DNA of 57,462 nt from Candidatus Auribacterota bacterium (GCA_022711655.1 JAKLEM010000009.1:1-57462); one strand, 5' to 3'; shown: positions 35,083 through 44,702, counted from the first letter of the stretch. Numbers and translations are program-made. Notes: a model not told the origin generated them from the sequence alone.

Positions 35083-36006
35083 ATGAAGAAAGCGCTGCAA
35101 TATATCGCCTACCTTTGTGTCTCCGCCTGCGCCCGCGCGATCTCCCTGCTTCCGCGCAGGGCTGTGCTCGTTTTTGCGGAGGGGCTGGGCGCGCTCATCT
35201 ACCATCTTGACGCCCGTCACCGCCGTATCGCGCTGATCAACCTCAAGATCGCGTTCCCCGATATCTCTCCGCAGCGGGCCGCGGAGATCGCGAAGCGGTC
35301 GATCCAGAACCTGTGCCGCGTCGTCGTCGAGCTGATCTACATGCCGAAGATCATCTCTCAAGGGAGGATCTCCGAGGTGCTCCGGCTCGAGAACGACGAG
35401 AACCACCACATCGCCGCGCGTAAAAATAAAGCGGGCATCTACATCACGGCCCATTTCGGCCTCTGGGAGTACCTTTTCCACGGCAACTGGCTCCTGAAAC
35501 AGAAGTTCGTGCCGCTTCACGTTGTCGTCAGGGCGAGCGGCAATCCCTATATAGATGAAATGGTCAACAGGACGCGCCGCATGCTGGGCAGCGTCACCGT
35601 CCCGAAGAAACAGTCGATCAAGCATTTGCTGGGGGCGCTGAAGAAGGGCGAATACCTGGGGATCCTCATCGACCAGAACGTCTGCCGCGAAGAGGGGGTC
35701 TTCGTCGATTTCTTCGGCAAGAAAGCGGCGACCACCTTCGGAGCGACGCTGCTCGCCCTGCGGACCGACGCGCCGGTCGTGCCGGTCTTCGTTTTTCGGG
35801 ATACGGGCAGGGACACCTACAAGATCAGGTTCCTGCCGGATATCCCGCTGGTGAGGACGGGCGACCACGAGGAGGACGTCCGCGTCAACACGCAGAACTT
35901 CACCGCGTGCGTCGAGCGGATGGTCCGCGAGTGTCCCGAGAACTGGCTCTGGATACACAAGCGGTGGAAGACGCGGCCCGCCGGAGAAGAAGAAAAGATC
36001 TATTAG
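35083..36006 (+). CDS. LpxL/HtrB-type lysophospholipid acyltransferase
   Basis: A 307-residue membrane-anchored acyltransferase. A hydrophobic N-terminus (about 5-25) is followed by HRRIALINLKIAFPD, typical of the lipid A late-acyltransferase family. The catalytic HxxxxE is HFGLWE (His124, Glu129), and LIDQNVCREEGVFVDFFGKKAATTFG is the next family block. The C-terminus has ENWLWIHKRWKTRP. It would add a secondary acyl chain to lipid A or a related lipid. ATG 35083 is chosen over GTG 35050 on homology. Followed closely by a tolC-like gene. Confidence 0.9.
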   Translation: MKKALQYIAYLCVSACARAISLLPRRAVLVFAEGLGALIYHLDARHRRIALINLKIAFPDISPQRAAEIAKRSIQNLCRVVVELIYMPKIISQGRISEVLRLENDENHHIAARKNKAGIYITAHFGLWEYLFHGNWLLKQKFVPLHVVVRASGNPYIDEMVNRTRRMLGSVTVPKKQSIKHLLGALKKGEYLGILIDQNVCREEGVFVDFFGKKAATTFGATLLALRTDAPVVPVFVFRDTGRDTYKIRFLPDIPLVRTGDHEEDVRVNTQNFTACVERMVRECPENWLWIHKRWKTRPAGEEEKIY

Positions 36007-36015
36007 GGAGCTGTG

Positions 36016-37341
36016 ATGAAATCGTTCGTGCGTATCGTATCCATGCTGGTACTGCTCCCCGCGGCGAGTTGGGGAGCGCCGCAGGCCGCGACGGATGCCC
36101 CTGCCGCCGCGCCGGATACCTCGCAGAGGAAGGTTATCGCTCCGGCGGGCACGGAGACTGTCCGCGCGCTGACGCTGAAAGAGTGTTACCGCCTCGCCCT
36201 GAAGCAGAGCGAGCTGATCGCCATCCGCGGCGAGCTTATAAAGGAAGCGGAGGCGCATTTCCTGCAGGCGTTCGGGACGGTCATGCCGCAGGCCTCGTTC
36301 GTGCGCGCCGAAAGGCGGCAGCATTCGGACATCACCCCGTCGGCGAACAAGGGGTTCGATCAGCAGTTCGTCTTTACGCAGCTCCTCTTCAGCGGTTTCA
36401 AGGAGATCGCCCGGATGTCGGCGAGCAAGTTCGAGAAGAAGTCCCGCACCGACGAGAAGACGCGCGCCGAACAGCTGCTCTTCACCGACGTGTCGGACGC
36501 CTTCTACCTCCTGCTCGAGCTCCGGGACGACCTCGAGACGCTCGATGTCATCAAGAAGGCGCTGATGGAGCGCGTCGCCGAGCTCAAGGAGCGCGAGGCG
36601 ATCGGCAAGTCGCGCGCCAGCGAGGTGGTGATGACGCAGGTGCAGCTCTACACGCTCGAGGCGGAGGTCGAGCTGGTGCGGGCGCAGGAGCGCGTCGCCC
36701 GGGAGCTGCTCGAGTTCCTGATCGGCGGCCCCGCGGACGAGATCGTCGACCCGGATGCGTCCATCGCCGTCAAGCCGGAGTGCGACTACGTCGCCGAGGC
36801 GCCGTCGCGAAAAGACGTGACCGCGGCCTATGAGGCGTGGCAGGCGGCCCTCAAGCGGATCACCGTCGCGCGGAGCGGCTATTTCCCGACGGTGAACATC
36901 GAGGGGGACGTCTACACGCACCGGTTCTCGAGCCCCCAGGACGCGCACTGGGCCGCCTACTTCACCGTCGACGTGCCGGTCTTTACCGGGACGATCGTAT
37001 ACGGCGACGTCATGCAGGCGACGGCGATCGCGCGCGAGAACGAGCTGCTCTACCAGCGGGCGAAGCGGGTCGCCGTCCGCGAGATACATGACGCCTACAC
37101 GATCGTCGAGGCGGCGCTGAGGCGCTCCAGGATCCTCGAGAACGCCCAGAAGGCGGCCGAGGAGAACTACCGCCTGCAGACCGAGGACTACAAGCTGAAC
37201 TGCGTGAACAACCTCGATGTGCTCAGCTCGATACAAACGCTCAACAACACGCGCCGCGAGCATATACACGCCGAATACCAGGCGAAACGGTATTTCTGGC
37301 AGCTGCTGACCGCGGCCGGCGAGATCGATACGGATCAGTAA
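36016..37341 (+). CDS. TolC family outer-membrane channel protein
   Basis: A 441-residue protein with a signal peptide (residues 1-21, SWG/A). Long amphipathic helices with Ala/Gln/Glu-rich heptads fill both halves, and two short beta-type segments (QASFVRAERRQHSD, FPTVNIEGDVYTHRFSS) match the membrane strands of TolC trimers. LTLKECYRLALKQSE is the typical start of the mature part. It ends 19 bases before an RND permease gene, so the two work together. Confidence 0.9.
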   Translation: MKSFVRIVSMLVLLPAASWGAPQAATDAPAAAPDTSQRKVIAPAGTETVRALTLKECYRLALKQSELIAIRGELIKEAEAHFLQAFGTVMPQASFVRAERRQHSDITPSANKGFDQQFVFTQLLFSGFKEIARMSASKFEKKSRTDEKTRAEQLLFTDVSDAFYLLLELRDDLETLDVIKKALMERVAELKEREAIGKSRASEVVMTQVQLYTLEAEVELVRAQERVARELLEFLIGGPADEIVDPDASIAVKPECDYVAEAPSRKDVTAAYEAWQAALKRITVARSGYFPTVNIEGDVYTHRFSSPQDAHWAAYFTVDVPVFTGTIVYGDVMQATAIARENELLYQRAKRVAVREIHDAYTIVEAALRRSRILENAQKAAEENYRLQTEDYKLNCVNNLDVLSSIQTLNNTRREHIHAEYQAKRYFWQLLTAAGEIDTDQ

Positions 37342-37360
37342 TGCCCGACTCGGTGAGAAT

Positions 37361-40300
37361 ATGACATTATCCGATTTCTCGATCAAGAACCCCGTCTTCG
37401 CCTGGATGCTGATGATCGGCATCATCGTCTTCGGCTGGATCGGCTTCGACCGGCTGGGGGTGAGCCAGCTGCCCGACGTCGATTTCCCCGTCGTGTCGGT
37501 GGCCGTCACTTGGGAGGGGGCCGCCCCCGAGGTGATGGAGACGGAAGTGACCGACGTCATCGAGGACGCGGTGATGAGCGTCGAGGGGATCAAAGAGGTG
37601 ATCTCGCAGTCGCAGCAGGGGTACGCGCAGATCACCATCGAGTTCGACCTCGACCGCGACATCGACGCCGCGCTCCAGGAGGTCCAGACAAAGATCGCCC
37701 AGGCCCAGCGGACACTTCCCCGCGACATCGACCCGCCGATCGTGACCAAGACCAACCCCGAGGACCAGCCGATCATGTGGATCGCCCTCTCCGGCGACGT
37801 GCCGCTCAAAGAGCTGACGCACTACGTCAACGAGTTCCTCAAAGACCAGTTCACCACGGTCAAGGGGGTCGGCAACATCTTCATGGGCGGCTACATCCCG
37901 CCGAACCTCCGCGTCTGGCTCGACGCGAAGAAGATGCAGGAGAAGGAGTTCACCGTCGAGGACATCCTCAACACGATCAGCTTCCAGCACGCCGAGCTGC
38001 CGGCAGGCTACATCAGCGCCGGGCCCAAGGAGATCAACGTCCGCGTCTACGGCGAGGCGGCCACCCCCAAGCAGTTCGAGGACATCACCATCCACCAGCG
38101 GGTGCGCGGCGGGCCGATGTGGAAGCAGTTCCGGATCGGCGACGTCGGCACCGTCGAAGACGGGCTGGCCGATATCCGGCGCATCTCGCGCAGCTGGGGG
38201 CAGACGGCGATCGGCATGGGGCTGGTCAAGCAGCGTGGGACCAACGCGGTGACGGTGGCGAAGGCCGTGAAACAGCGGATCGCCGAGATCGAGAAGATCC
38301 TGCCGCCCACGATGCGCCTCCGGATCGTTTTCGACGCGACGCAGTTCATCAAGGAGTCCGTCCACGAGCTCGAGTTCAACCTGATACTCTCGGTGATCCT
38401 CACGTCGCTGGTCTGCTGGTTTTTCCTCGGGTCGCTGAGCGCCACGATCAACGTCCTCCTGTCGATCCCGACGTCGCTCATGGGCGCCTTCTTCGTTATG
38501 TATTTTTCCGGCTTCACGATCAATACCTTTACGATGCTGGGGCTGTCGCTGGTGATCGGCATCGTCGTCGACGACTCGATCATGGTGCTGGAGAATATCT
38601 CAAGGTACCAGGAGCAGGGGATGACGCGCCGCGAGGCGGCGCTGGTTGGCGCCCGCGAGATCACCTTTGCCGCCCTTGCGGCGTCGGTGGCGATCCTGGC
38701 GATCTTCGTCCCGGTGATCTTCATGGAGGGGATCATCGGCAGGTTCTTCTTCCAGTTCGGCGTTACCATCTCGGTCGCGGTGATGTTCTCGCTGGTCGAA
38801 GCGCTCACGATCACGCCGATGCGGTGCGCGCGGTTCCTGAAGGTCGGCCACACGACGCGTTTCGGCAGGCTCGTCGACTCCCTGATGCACGCCTCGGCGC
38901 GCGGCTACCGGTGGCTGCTGACGGGTTTCCTGAAGGCGCGCTTTGTCGTGCTGATCCTCGCGGCGGCGGTCTTCCTCGGATCGGTCTACCTGCTGCCCAA
39001 GATCAAGAAGGAGTTCGTCCCGGCGCAGGACCAGGGGCGCTTCCGCGTCAAGATCATGATGCCGCTCGGCTCGTCGATCGAGAACACCGACGCCGCCTTC
39101 AGGGCCGCGGAGGATATCCTGATGAAGCGGCCCGAGGTTGAGCACGTCTTCTGCGCGGTGGGCAGCACCACCGGCGGGCAGGTCAACCAGGGGTTCATGA
39201 TGATCACGATGAAGCCGCGCGAAGAGCGGCCGCCGTCGCCGTCCGTACCGCCGGGGCCGCCGCGCGGCCTGCGTCCGGCGGTCTTCAAGGCGGTCACGCG
39301 GCTCTACCCGGCGGCCGTCAATTGGGGATCGTTCAAAGGATGGGGCAGGCCGAAACCGGTCAGCCAGCAGGAGTTCATGGTGACGGTGCGCAAGGAGCTC
39401 TCCGCGATCCCCGGCGTCGACCGCGTCGTGGTCCAGGACCTGTCGCTCACCGGGTTTACCGCCAAGCGCGGCTTTCCGGTCGAGTTTACCGTGCAGGGGC
39501 CGGACTGGGACAAGCTCGGCGCTCTCTCCACCGGGATCATGCAGCGGATGAAGGACTCCGGGATGATGAGCGACATCGATACCGACTACCAGCTCGGGAT
39601 GCCCGAGCTGCAGGTCTATCCCGACCGGTTCAAGGCGGCCAAGCACGGCGTGAGCGTCCTCTCCGTCGCCGACACGATCAACGCGATGATCGGCGGCATC
39701 CGCATGGGGAAGTTCACCAGCCGCGGCAAGCGCTACGATATCCGCATCCGTCTCGCCGAGGCCGACCGGACGAGCCCCAAGGACGTCCAGAAGATGTGGG
39801 TGCGCAACCAGTTCGGCGAGGTCGTCGCGCTCGGCGACGTCGTGACCACAGAGGTCAAGCCGACGCTCTTCTCGATCACGCGCAAGAACCGGGAGCGCGC
39901 CGTTACCGTCTACGCGAACCCGTCGCCGGGCCACTCCCAGCAGGAGGCGCTCTCCGCGGTGGAGAAGATAGCGAAGGAGACGCTGCCGGACGGCTACCAT
40001 ATCGTCTTCAGCGGCGGCGCACAGGCGTTCCAGGAGTCGTTCAGGAGCCTGATCTTCGTGCTGGTCCTCGGGATATTCGTCGCCTACATGATCCTGGGGA
40101 CGCAGTTCAACAGTTTCGTCCACCCGGTCACGGTCCTGCTGGCCCTGCCGTTCAGTGCGACGGGGGCGTTCGCCGCACTGTATTACACGCAGACGTCGCT
40201 GAACCTCTACAGCATGATCGGCCTGATCCTCCTGATGGGGATCGTGAAGAAGAACTCGATCATGCTGGTCGATTTCACCAACGTTCGACGGGAGAAGGGT

Positions 40301-40576
40301 ATGGGGGTTCGCGAGGCGCTTTTGGACGCTTGCCCGACGCGCCTGCGGCCGATCCTGATGACCTCGATCACCGTCATCGCCGCTGCCGTCCCCCCGGCGC
40401 TTGCCGTCGGCCCCGGCGCGGAGACGATGGTCCCGATGGCGCTGACCGTCATCGGCGGCGTTACCTTTTCGACGGTGCTGACGCTGTTCGTCGTGCCATG
40501 TGCGTACGAGGTTTTCTCGAAATTCGAACGGCACGATCGCGAGAGCGAGGATACGCGCGGCGCCGCCGCAACGTAA
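37361..40576 (+). CDS. RND family efflux permease (HAE1-like)
   Basis: A complete 1071-residue proton-driven pump. It begins SDFSIKNPVFAWMLMIGIIVFG and has the usual order: TM1, first periplasmic domain, TM2-6 with GLSLVIGIVVDDSIMVLENI (the TM4 Asp pair), second periplasmic domain, TM8-12. The second domain contains a Pro-rich insert (SPSVPPGPPRGLRP) near residue 632. No membrane-fusion (adaptor) gene is seen before tolC or after this gene, unlike usual operons. The substrate is unknown; the adjacent LpxL-like gene suggests lipid or envelope-related export, which is inference. Confidence 0.93.
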   Translation: MTLSDFSIKNPVFAWMLMIGIIVFGWIGFDRLGVSQLPDVDFPVVSVAVTWEGAAPEVMETEVTDVIEDAVMSVEGIKEVISQSQQGYAQITIEFDLDRDIDAALQEVQTKIAQAQRTLPRDIDPPIVTKTNPEDQPIMWIALSGDVPLKELTHYVNEFLKDQFTTVKGVGNIFMGGYIPPNLRVWLDAKKMQEKEFTVEDILNTISFQHAELPAGYISAGPKEINVRVYGEAATPKQFEDITIHQRVRGGPMWKQFRIGDVGTVEDGLADIRRISRSWGQTAIGMGLVKQRGTNAVTVAKAVKQRIAEIEKILPPTMRLRIVFDATQFIKESVHELEFNLILSVILTSLVCWFFLGSLSATINVLLSIPTSLMGAFFVMYFSGFTINTFTMLGLSLVIGIVVDDSIMVLENISRYQEQGMTRREAALVGAREITFAALAASVAILAIFVPVIFMEGIIGRFFFQFGVTISVAVMFSLVEALTITPMRCARFLKVGHTTRFGRLVDSLMHASARGYRWLLTGFLKARFVVLILAAAVFLGSVYLLPKIKKEFVPAQDQGRFRVKIMMPLGSSIENTDAAFRAAEDILMKRPEVEHVFCAVGSTTGGQVNQGFMMITMKPREERPPSPSVPPGPPRGLRPAVFKAVTRLYPAAVNWGSFKGWGRPKPVSQQEFMVTVRKELSAIPGVDRVVVQDLSLTGFTAKRGFPVEFTVQGPDWDKLGALSTGIMQRMKDSGMMSDIDTDYQLGMPELQVYPDRFKAAKHGVSVLSVADTINAMIGGIRMGKFTSRGKRYDIRIRLAEADRTSPKDVQKMWVRNQFGEVVALGDVVTTEVKPTLFSITRKNRERAVTVYANPSPGHSQQEALSAVEKIAKETLPDGYHIVFSGGAQAFQESFRSLIFVLVLGIFVAYMILGTQFNSFVHPVTVLLALPFSATGAFAALYYTQTSLNLYSMIGLILLMGIVKKNSIMLVDFTNVRREKGMGVREALLDACPTRLRPILMTSITVIAAAVPPALAVGPGAETMVPMALTVIGGVTFSTVLTLFVVPCAYEVFSKFERHDRESEDTRGAAAT

Positions 40577-40591
40577 AGGAAAGGATGTCAT

Positions 40592-41758
40592 ATGCTGTAC
40601 AGGGACCTGGGAAGAACAGGCGCGAAAGTGTCGGCGCTCGGGTTCGGCTGCATGCGGCTGCCGATCGTCGGGGGAAAGACGGCGTCGGACGTTTTCAACC
40701 CGAACAACCCGATCGAAGAGAAAGAAGCGATGCGGATGGTGTCGTACGCGATCGATAACGGGGTCAACTATTTCGACACCGCCTATCCCTACCACGGCGG
40801 GCAGAGCGAGCCGTTCATCGGCAGGGCGCTGAAGCCGCACCGCGGGAAGGTGATGATCGCGACCAAGCTTCCCGCCTGGCTGGTCGAGGGCAAAGGGGAC
40901 CTCGACCGGTTCCTGAACGAACAGCTTCAAAAGCTCCAGACCGACCATTTCGACGTCTATCTCCTTCACAGCCTCGGACGCGCCACCTGGAAGAAGATGC
41001 AGGAAGTGGACGCGTTTTCCTTCATGTCTCGCGCCAAGAAAGAGGGGAAGGTGCGGTTCGTTGGCTTCTCGTTCCACGACGACTTCGCCTGCTTTCAGGA
41101 GATCGCCGACGCGCATCCGTGGGACGTCTGCCAGATACAGTACAATTATTACGACGAGCATTTCCAGGCGGGGAAGAAGGGTCTCGAGCACGCAGCGGCG
41201 AAAGGGATCGGTGTCATCGTGATGGAGCCGGTCCGCGGCGGGAAGCTGGCCGGGCATATTCCCAAAGAGATACAGGCGGTTTGGGACACGGCGCCGGTGA
41301 AGCGGACGCCGGCGGAGTGGGCGCTCCGCTGGGTGTGGAACCATGAACATGTCTCGACGGTCCTGACCGGGGCGAGCTCGCTGGCGCAGCTGCAGGAGAA
41401 CGTACGCGCGGCGGCGTCCGCGTGGCCGGGGTCCCTTTCTGCGGAGGAGCTCGCGCGCGTCAGGAAGGTTACGGAGTTGTATCGCACGATGCTGAAAGTG
41501 CCCTGCACCTCCTGCGCCTACTGCATGCCGTGCCCGAACGGCGTCGATATCCCGATGAACTTCTCGCTCTACAACGATTCCTTTATGTTCCCGCATGACG
41601 ATATGGCCGTGATGATGTATAACAATTTTCTGGGGCCGGAGCAGAAGGCGTCGAGCTGCAAGTCGTGCGAGGCGTGCGCGGCTCACTGCCCGCAGAAGCT
41701 CGATATCGTCAAAGAGCTGCAGCATGTTCACCAGCGGCTGATGCTGATGCCTAAATGA
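40592..41758 (+). CDS. aldo/keto reductase with C-terminal ferredoxin-like cysteines
   Basis: A 388-residue oxidoreductase. The AKR barrel shows the catalytic tetrad Asp62, Tyr67, Lys92 and His126. The C-terminal part adds CTSCAYCMPCPNGVDIP and CKSCEACAAHCP, enough Cys for two [4Fe-4S] clusters, so it belongs to the iron-sulfur AKR group common in anaerobes. Such proteins probably couple NAD(P)H or ferredoxin to reduction of aldehydes or ketones. Starts 15 bases after the RND gene, with AAAGGAAAGGA before it. Confidence 0.92.
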   Translation: MLYRDLGRTGAKVSALGFGCMRLPIVGGKTASDVFNPNNPIEEKEAMRMVSYAIDNGVNYFDTAYPYHGGQSEPFIGRALKPHRGKVMIATKLPAWLVEGKGDLDRFLNEQLQKLQTDHFDVYLLHSLGRATWKKMQEVDAFSFMSRAKKEGKVRFVGFSFHDDFACFQEIADAHPWDVCQIQYNYYDEHFQAGKKGLEHAAAKGIGVIVMEPVRGGKLAGHIPKEIQAVWDTAPVKRTPAEWALRWVWNHEHVSTVLTGASSLAQLQENVRAAASAWPGSLSAEELARVRKVTELYRTMLKVPCTSCAYCMPCPNGVDIPMNFSLYNDSFMFPHDDMAVMMYNNFLGPEQKASSCKSCEACAAHCPQKLDIVKELQHVHQRLMLMPK

Positions 41759-41777
41759 GCTGAACGCGGGCGCGAGA

Positions 41778-41984
41778 ATGGGTATGGGACATTGTCTCCG
41801 AAGAATTCCGGCAGGTTTGTGCGGTATCTGCGTTTCGGCGGTACTGCTGTCGCTTTCCGGTTGCGCCGCCGTACCTTTGGAAGAGAAAAAAGATAACAGG
41901 CCGCTTTCCCAGCAGATGAAGAGCGGCTATAACGCGACGCTCAAGATCACGCCCGACGGCGCGCGCGTCAAACGGGTGTTCTGA
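41778..41984 (+). CDS. small lipoprotein
   Basis: A 68-residue protein with a lipoprotein signal (AVLLSLSGCAA, lipid-modified Cys about residue 29). The mature chain is only about 40 residues, charged, and ends KITPDGARVKRVF. Not recognised. The start could be ATG 41778 or 41784. Confidence 0.6.
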   Translation: MGMGHCLRRIPAGLCGICVSAVLLSLSGCAAVPLEEKKDNRPLSQQMKSGYNATLKITPDGARVKRVF

Positions 41985-41997
41985 AAAGGGGGACCGC

Positions 41998-42948
41998 ATG
42001 GACGGGAAGATAAGGGTGGGCATCAGCACCTGTCTTTTGGGAGAGAACGTCCGCTACGACGGCGGGCACAAGCTCGACCGGTTCCTGCGCGACACGCTCG
42101 GGCAGTACGTCGAGTGGGTGCCGGTCTGCCCGGAGGTGGAGTGCGGCCTTCCGATACCGCGCGAGGCGATGCACCTGGAAGGGGATCCGGATAACCCGAG
42201 GCTGGTGACGCTCCGTACCAAGGTTGACCATACCGGGCGCATGAAGGAATGGGCGGCGAAGCGGCTGAAGGGGCTTGCCGGTGAGGGGCTGGTGGGGTTC
42301 GTCTTCAAGAGCGATTCGCCGAGCTCGGGGTGGAAGGCCGTCAAGGTCTACAACGAGAACGGCCTGAACCCCCGCAAGGCGGGCGTGGGGATATTCGCGC
42401 GGGAGTTCACGAGGGCGTTCCCGCTGCTGCCGGTCGAGGAAGAGGGGCGCCTGCACGACCCGGGGCTCCGCGAGAACTTCATCGAGCGGCTGTTCGTTTT
42501 CAAGCGCTGGCAGGACCTCATGAAGAAGCCGACGCGCGGCGGGCTCGTCGATTTCCATACCGACCATAAGCTGCTGCTGATGGCGCATGGCCCCAAGCTC
42601 CTGACCGAGCTCGGACGTATCGTCGCGGCGGCGAAGGGGACGCCGCCGGGAACGCTGTACGAGGCCTATCTCGCCCGCTTGATGAGCGGCCTGGAGCAGC
42701 TGGCGACGGTCAAGAAGAACACCAATGCCCTCGAGCACATCGCCGGCTATTTCAAGAAGACGCTGTCGGCGGACGAGAGAGCCGAGATCAAGGAGGTGAT
42801 CGGGGAGTACCACCGCGGTTATGTGCCGCTGGTCGTCCCGGTCACGCTGCTGAAACACTATGTCCGCAAATACGACGAGCCGTACCTGAGGCGGCAGTAT
42901 TATCTCAACCCGCATCCGGCGGAGCTGATGCTGCGCAATCATGTGTGA
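41998..42948 (+). CDS. DUF523-DUF1722 protein (YbgA-like)
   Basis: A 316-residue fusion. DUF523 (about 5-150) begins VGISTCLLGENVRYDGGHK and has WVPVCPEVECGLPIPREAMHL; its conserved Cys residues hint at metal or Fe-S binding. DUF1722 (about 190-310) contains FHTDHKLLLMAHGPK and YHRGYVPLVVPVTLLKHYVRKYD. The fused form is widespread; its role is unproven, with a link to tRNA 2-thiolation/desulfidase activity or to photolyase loci suggested for parts of it. AAAAGGGGG ribosome site. Confidence 0.9.
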   Translation: MDGKIRVGISTCLLGENVRYDGGHKLDRFLRDTLGQYVEWVPVCPEVECGLPIPREAMHLEGDPDNPRLVTLRTKVDHTGRMKEWAAKRLKGLAGEGLVGFVFKSDSPSSGWKAVKVYNENGLNPRKAGVGIFAREFTRAFPLLPVEEEGRLHDPGLRENFIERLFVFKRWQDLMKKPTRGGLVDFHTDHKLLLMAHGPKLLTELGRIVAAAKGTPPGTLYEAYLARLMSGLEQLATVKKNTNALEHIAGYFKKTLSADERAEIKEVIGEYHRGYVPLVVPVTLLKHYVRKYDEPYLRRQYYLNPHPAELMLRNHV

Positions 42949-43033
42949 TGAGGGCGGTTGCGTTCGTGCCGGAGACGGCGGGGCGTATACTAGCGTTTGA
43001 GCGACGGGAACAAAACCCAACAGGGAGGTCTGT

Positions 43034-44419
43034 ATGGAAGGGTGCTGCGGGGGCGTGAAGAAGAACAGCATGTTCATCTATCTCATCTCGGTGATCGCGG
43101 CGCTGGCCGGCCTGCTGTTCGGGTACGACACCGGCGTCATCTCAGGGGCGATACTGTTCGTCAAAGAGTACTTTCACCTCTCGTCGGTCGGCGTGGAAAT
43201 GGTGGTCAGCGTGGTCCTGCTCGGCGCGGTGGCGGGGGCCGCGACCAGCGGCGCCGTCGCCGACGGCATCGGCAGGCGCAAGACGATCATCATCACCGCC
43301 ATACTCTTTTCGGTCGGCGCGCTCGGCTCTTCGGTGTCTGACTCGGTCGGCGTCCTGGTCGCCTGCAGGCTGCTGATCGGCCTGGCGATCGGCGTGGCGT
43401 CGTATACCGCGCCGCTCTATCTCTCGGAAGTCGCGCCGCCGCACCTGCGCGGCGGGCTGGTGTCGCTCAACCAGCTGATGATCACGATCGGGATCTTTGC
43501 GTCGTATATGGTCGATTACGCACTTTCGGGGAACAATGAATGGCGATGGATGTTCGGGCTCGGGGTGATACCAGCGGTGATCCTCGTCCTGGGGATGATC
43601 TTTCTCCCCGAGACGCCCCGCTGGCTGATCAGCAAACGGAAGAAAGAGGCGGCGTTGAAGATACTGGCGCGCGTCAATCCCGGCCGGGACGTGACCGTCG
43701 ACTTGAGCGAGATCGAGACGACGCTCTCGCAGAAAGAAGGGTCGTGGAAAGAGGTGTTCCAGCCGTGGCTGCGGCCGGCGCTGATCGTCGGCATCATGCT
43801 GGCTTTCTTCCAGCAGGTGACGGGCATCAACACGGTCATTTATTACGCGCCGACGATCTTCCAGTTCGCCGGCTTCGAATCGGCCAAGGTGTCTATCCTC
43901 GCCACGGCGGGGATCGGCCTGGTGAACGTATTGATGACGGTCGTCGCGGTGTGGCTGCTCGACCGGCTGGGGCGAAAGCCTTTGCTGTATATCGGCCTTG
44001 TCGGCATGGCGGCGAGCCTCGGGTTCCTCGGGTACGCGTTCCAGTCGGCGGCGCTTTCGGGCGCGGTGAAGTGGATCACCGTCGCGAGCCTGGTCGTCTA
44101 CATCGCGTCGTTCGCGATCAGCCTCGGGCCGATCTTCTGGCTGATCATCGCGGAGATATATCCCCTGCATGTGCGCGGGCGCGCCATGAGCATGGCGACG
44201 GTCGCCAACTGGCTGTTCAACATGCTCGTCGCGGCGACGTTCCTGACGCTGATCGAGAAGCTCGGCAAGGCGGGGACGTTCTGGTTTTTCGGGATCATGT
44301 CGGTCATCTGCATCGCCTTCTCGTGGCGGTATGTCCCCGAGACGAAGGGGCGGACGCTCGAAGAGATCGAGGCGCACCTGAAGAAGAACACCGGGATGAG
44401 AGGCTTCGGTTCGCTGTAG
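43034..44419 (+). CDS. MFS sugar porter
   Basis: A 461-residue 12-helix transporter of the sugar porter family (XylE/GalP/GLUT). Signatures: LLFGYDTGVISGAILF, DGIGRRKTIIITA, PLYLSEVAPPHLRGGLVSLNQL, LPETPRWLI, FFQQVTGINTVIYYAPTIF, DRLGRKPLLY and YVPETKGRTLEEIE. These hold the sugar-binding Gln-Gln and the salt-bridge Arg/Glu residues. It imports a hexose or pentose with H+. GGGAGG ribosome site. A possible -10 (TATACT, 42986-42991) lies upstream without a clear -35. Confidence 0.93.
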   Translation: MEGCCGGVKKNSMFIYLISVIAALAGLLFGYDTGVISGAILFVKEYFHLSSVGVEMVVSVVLLGAVAGAATSGAVADGIGRRKTIIITAILFSVGALGSSVSDSVGVLVACRLLIGLAIGVASYTAPLYLSEVAPPHLRGGLVSLNQLMITIGIFASYMVDYALSGNNEWRWMFGLGVIPAVILVLGMIFLPETPRWLISKRKKEAALKILARVNPGRDVTVDLSEIETTLSQKEGSWKEVFQPWLRPALIVGIMLAFFQQVTGINTVIYYAPTIFQFAGFESAKVSILATAGIGLVNVLMTVVAVWLLDRLGRKPLLYIGLVGMAASLGFLGYAFQSAALSGAVKWITVASLVVYIASFAISLGPIFWLIIAEIYPLHVRGRAMSMATVANWLFNMLVAATFLTLIEKLGKAGTFWFFGIMSVICIAFSWRYVPETKGRTLEEIEAHLKKNTGMRGFGSL

Positions 44420-44439
44420 CATCGCGCCGCGATTTGTTT

Positions 44440-44468
44440 TTGTTTGCAAACTGAAAAAGAGGTATAGT
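44440..44468 (+). promoter_or_regulatory. promoter for the small Cys-rich protein gene
   Basis: TTGTTT (44440-44445), 17-base spacer, TATAGT (44463-44468), followed by a strong AAAAAGGAGGG ribosome site. Confidence 0.45.
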
Positions 44469-44491
44469 AACTGACCAAAAAGGAGGGTGCC

Positions 44492-44683
44492 ATGAGCAAG
44501 CATGCGGATCAGGGACACGGGTGTTCGCACAAGGATCATGAGGAAAACCATATCTGCAGGATCATCATCAGGAAGGACCTGGACCGGGTCAGGAAGCTGG
44601 TCGCCAACGCGCAGTTCTACTGCAAGAACTGCGGCCGCGCCGCGGCGTCGGGCGAGAACCTCTGCAACCCGTCGAAGATCTGA
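44492..44683 (+). CDS. small Cys/His-rich protein, possible zinc ribbon
   Basis: A 63-residue protein. The N-terminus is His-rich (KHADQGHGCSHKDHEENH). The C-terminal half, FYCKNCGRAAASGENLCNPSKI, has CxxC plus a third Cys, like half of a zinc ribbon. With Cys22 or His residues it could complete a metal site. Not in a family I can name. It has its own promoter and a good ribosome site, so I take it as real. Confidence 0.65.
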   Translation: MSKHADQGHGCSHKDHEENHICRIIIRKDLDRVRKLVANAQFYCKNCGRAAASGENLCNPSKI

Positions 44684-44702
44684 AGCCGCTTGAGATTCGA
44701 AA

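Noticed and set aside
35062-37809. A 915-residue minus-strand frame opposite the acyltransferase, TolC and RND genes
   Set aside because: Same kind of antisense shadow; it crosses three clear plus-strand genes.
38600-41731. A 1043-residue minus-strand open frame opposite the RND permease and aldo/keto reductase
   Set aside because: Arg/His/Asp/Leu-rich shadow of GC-rich coding DNA; no domain, no ribosome site, and the plus-strand genes are certain.
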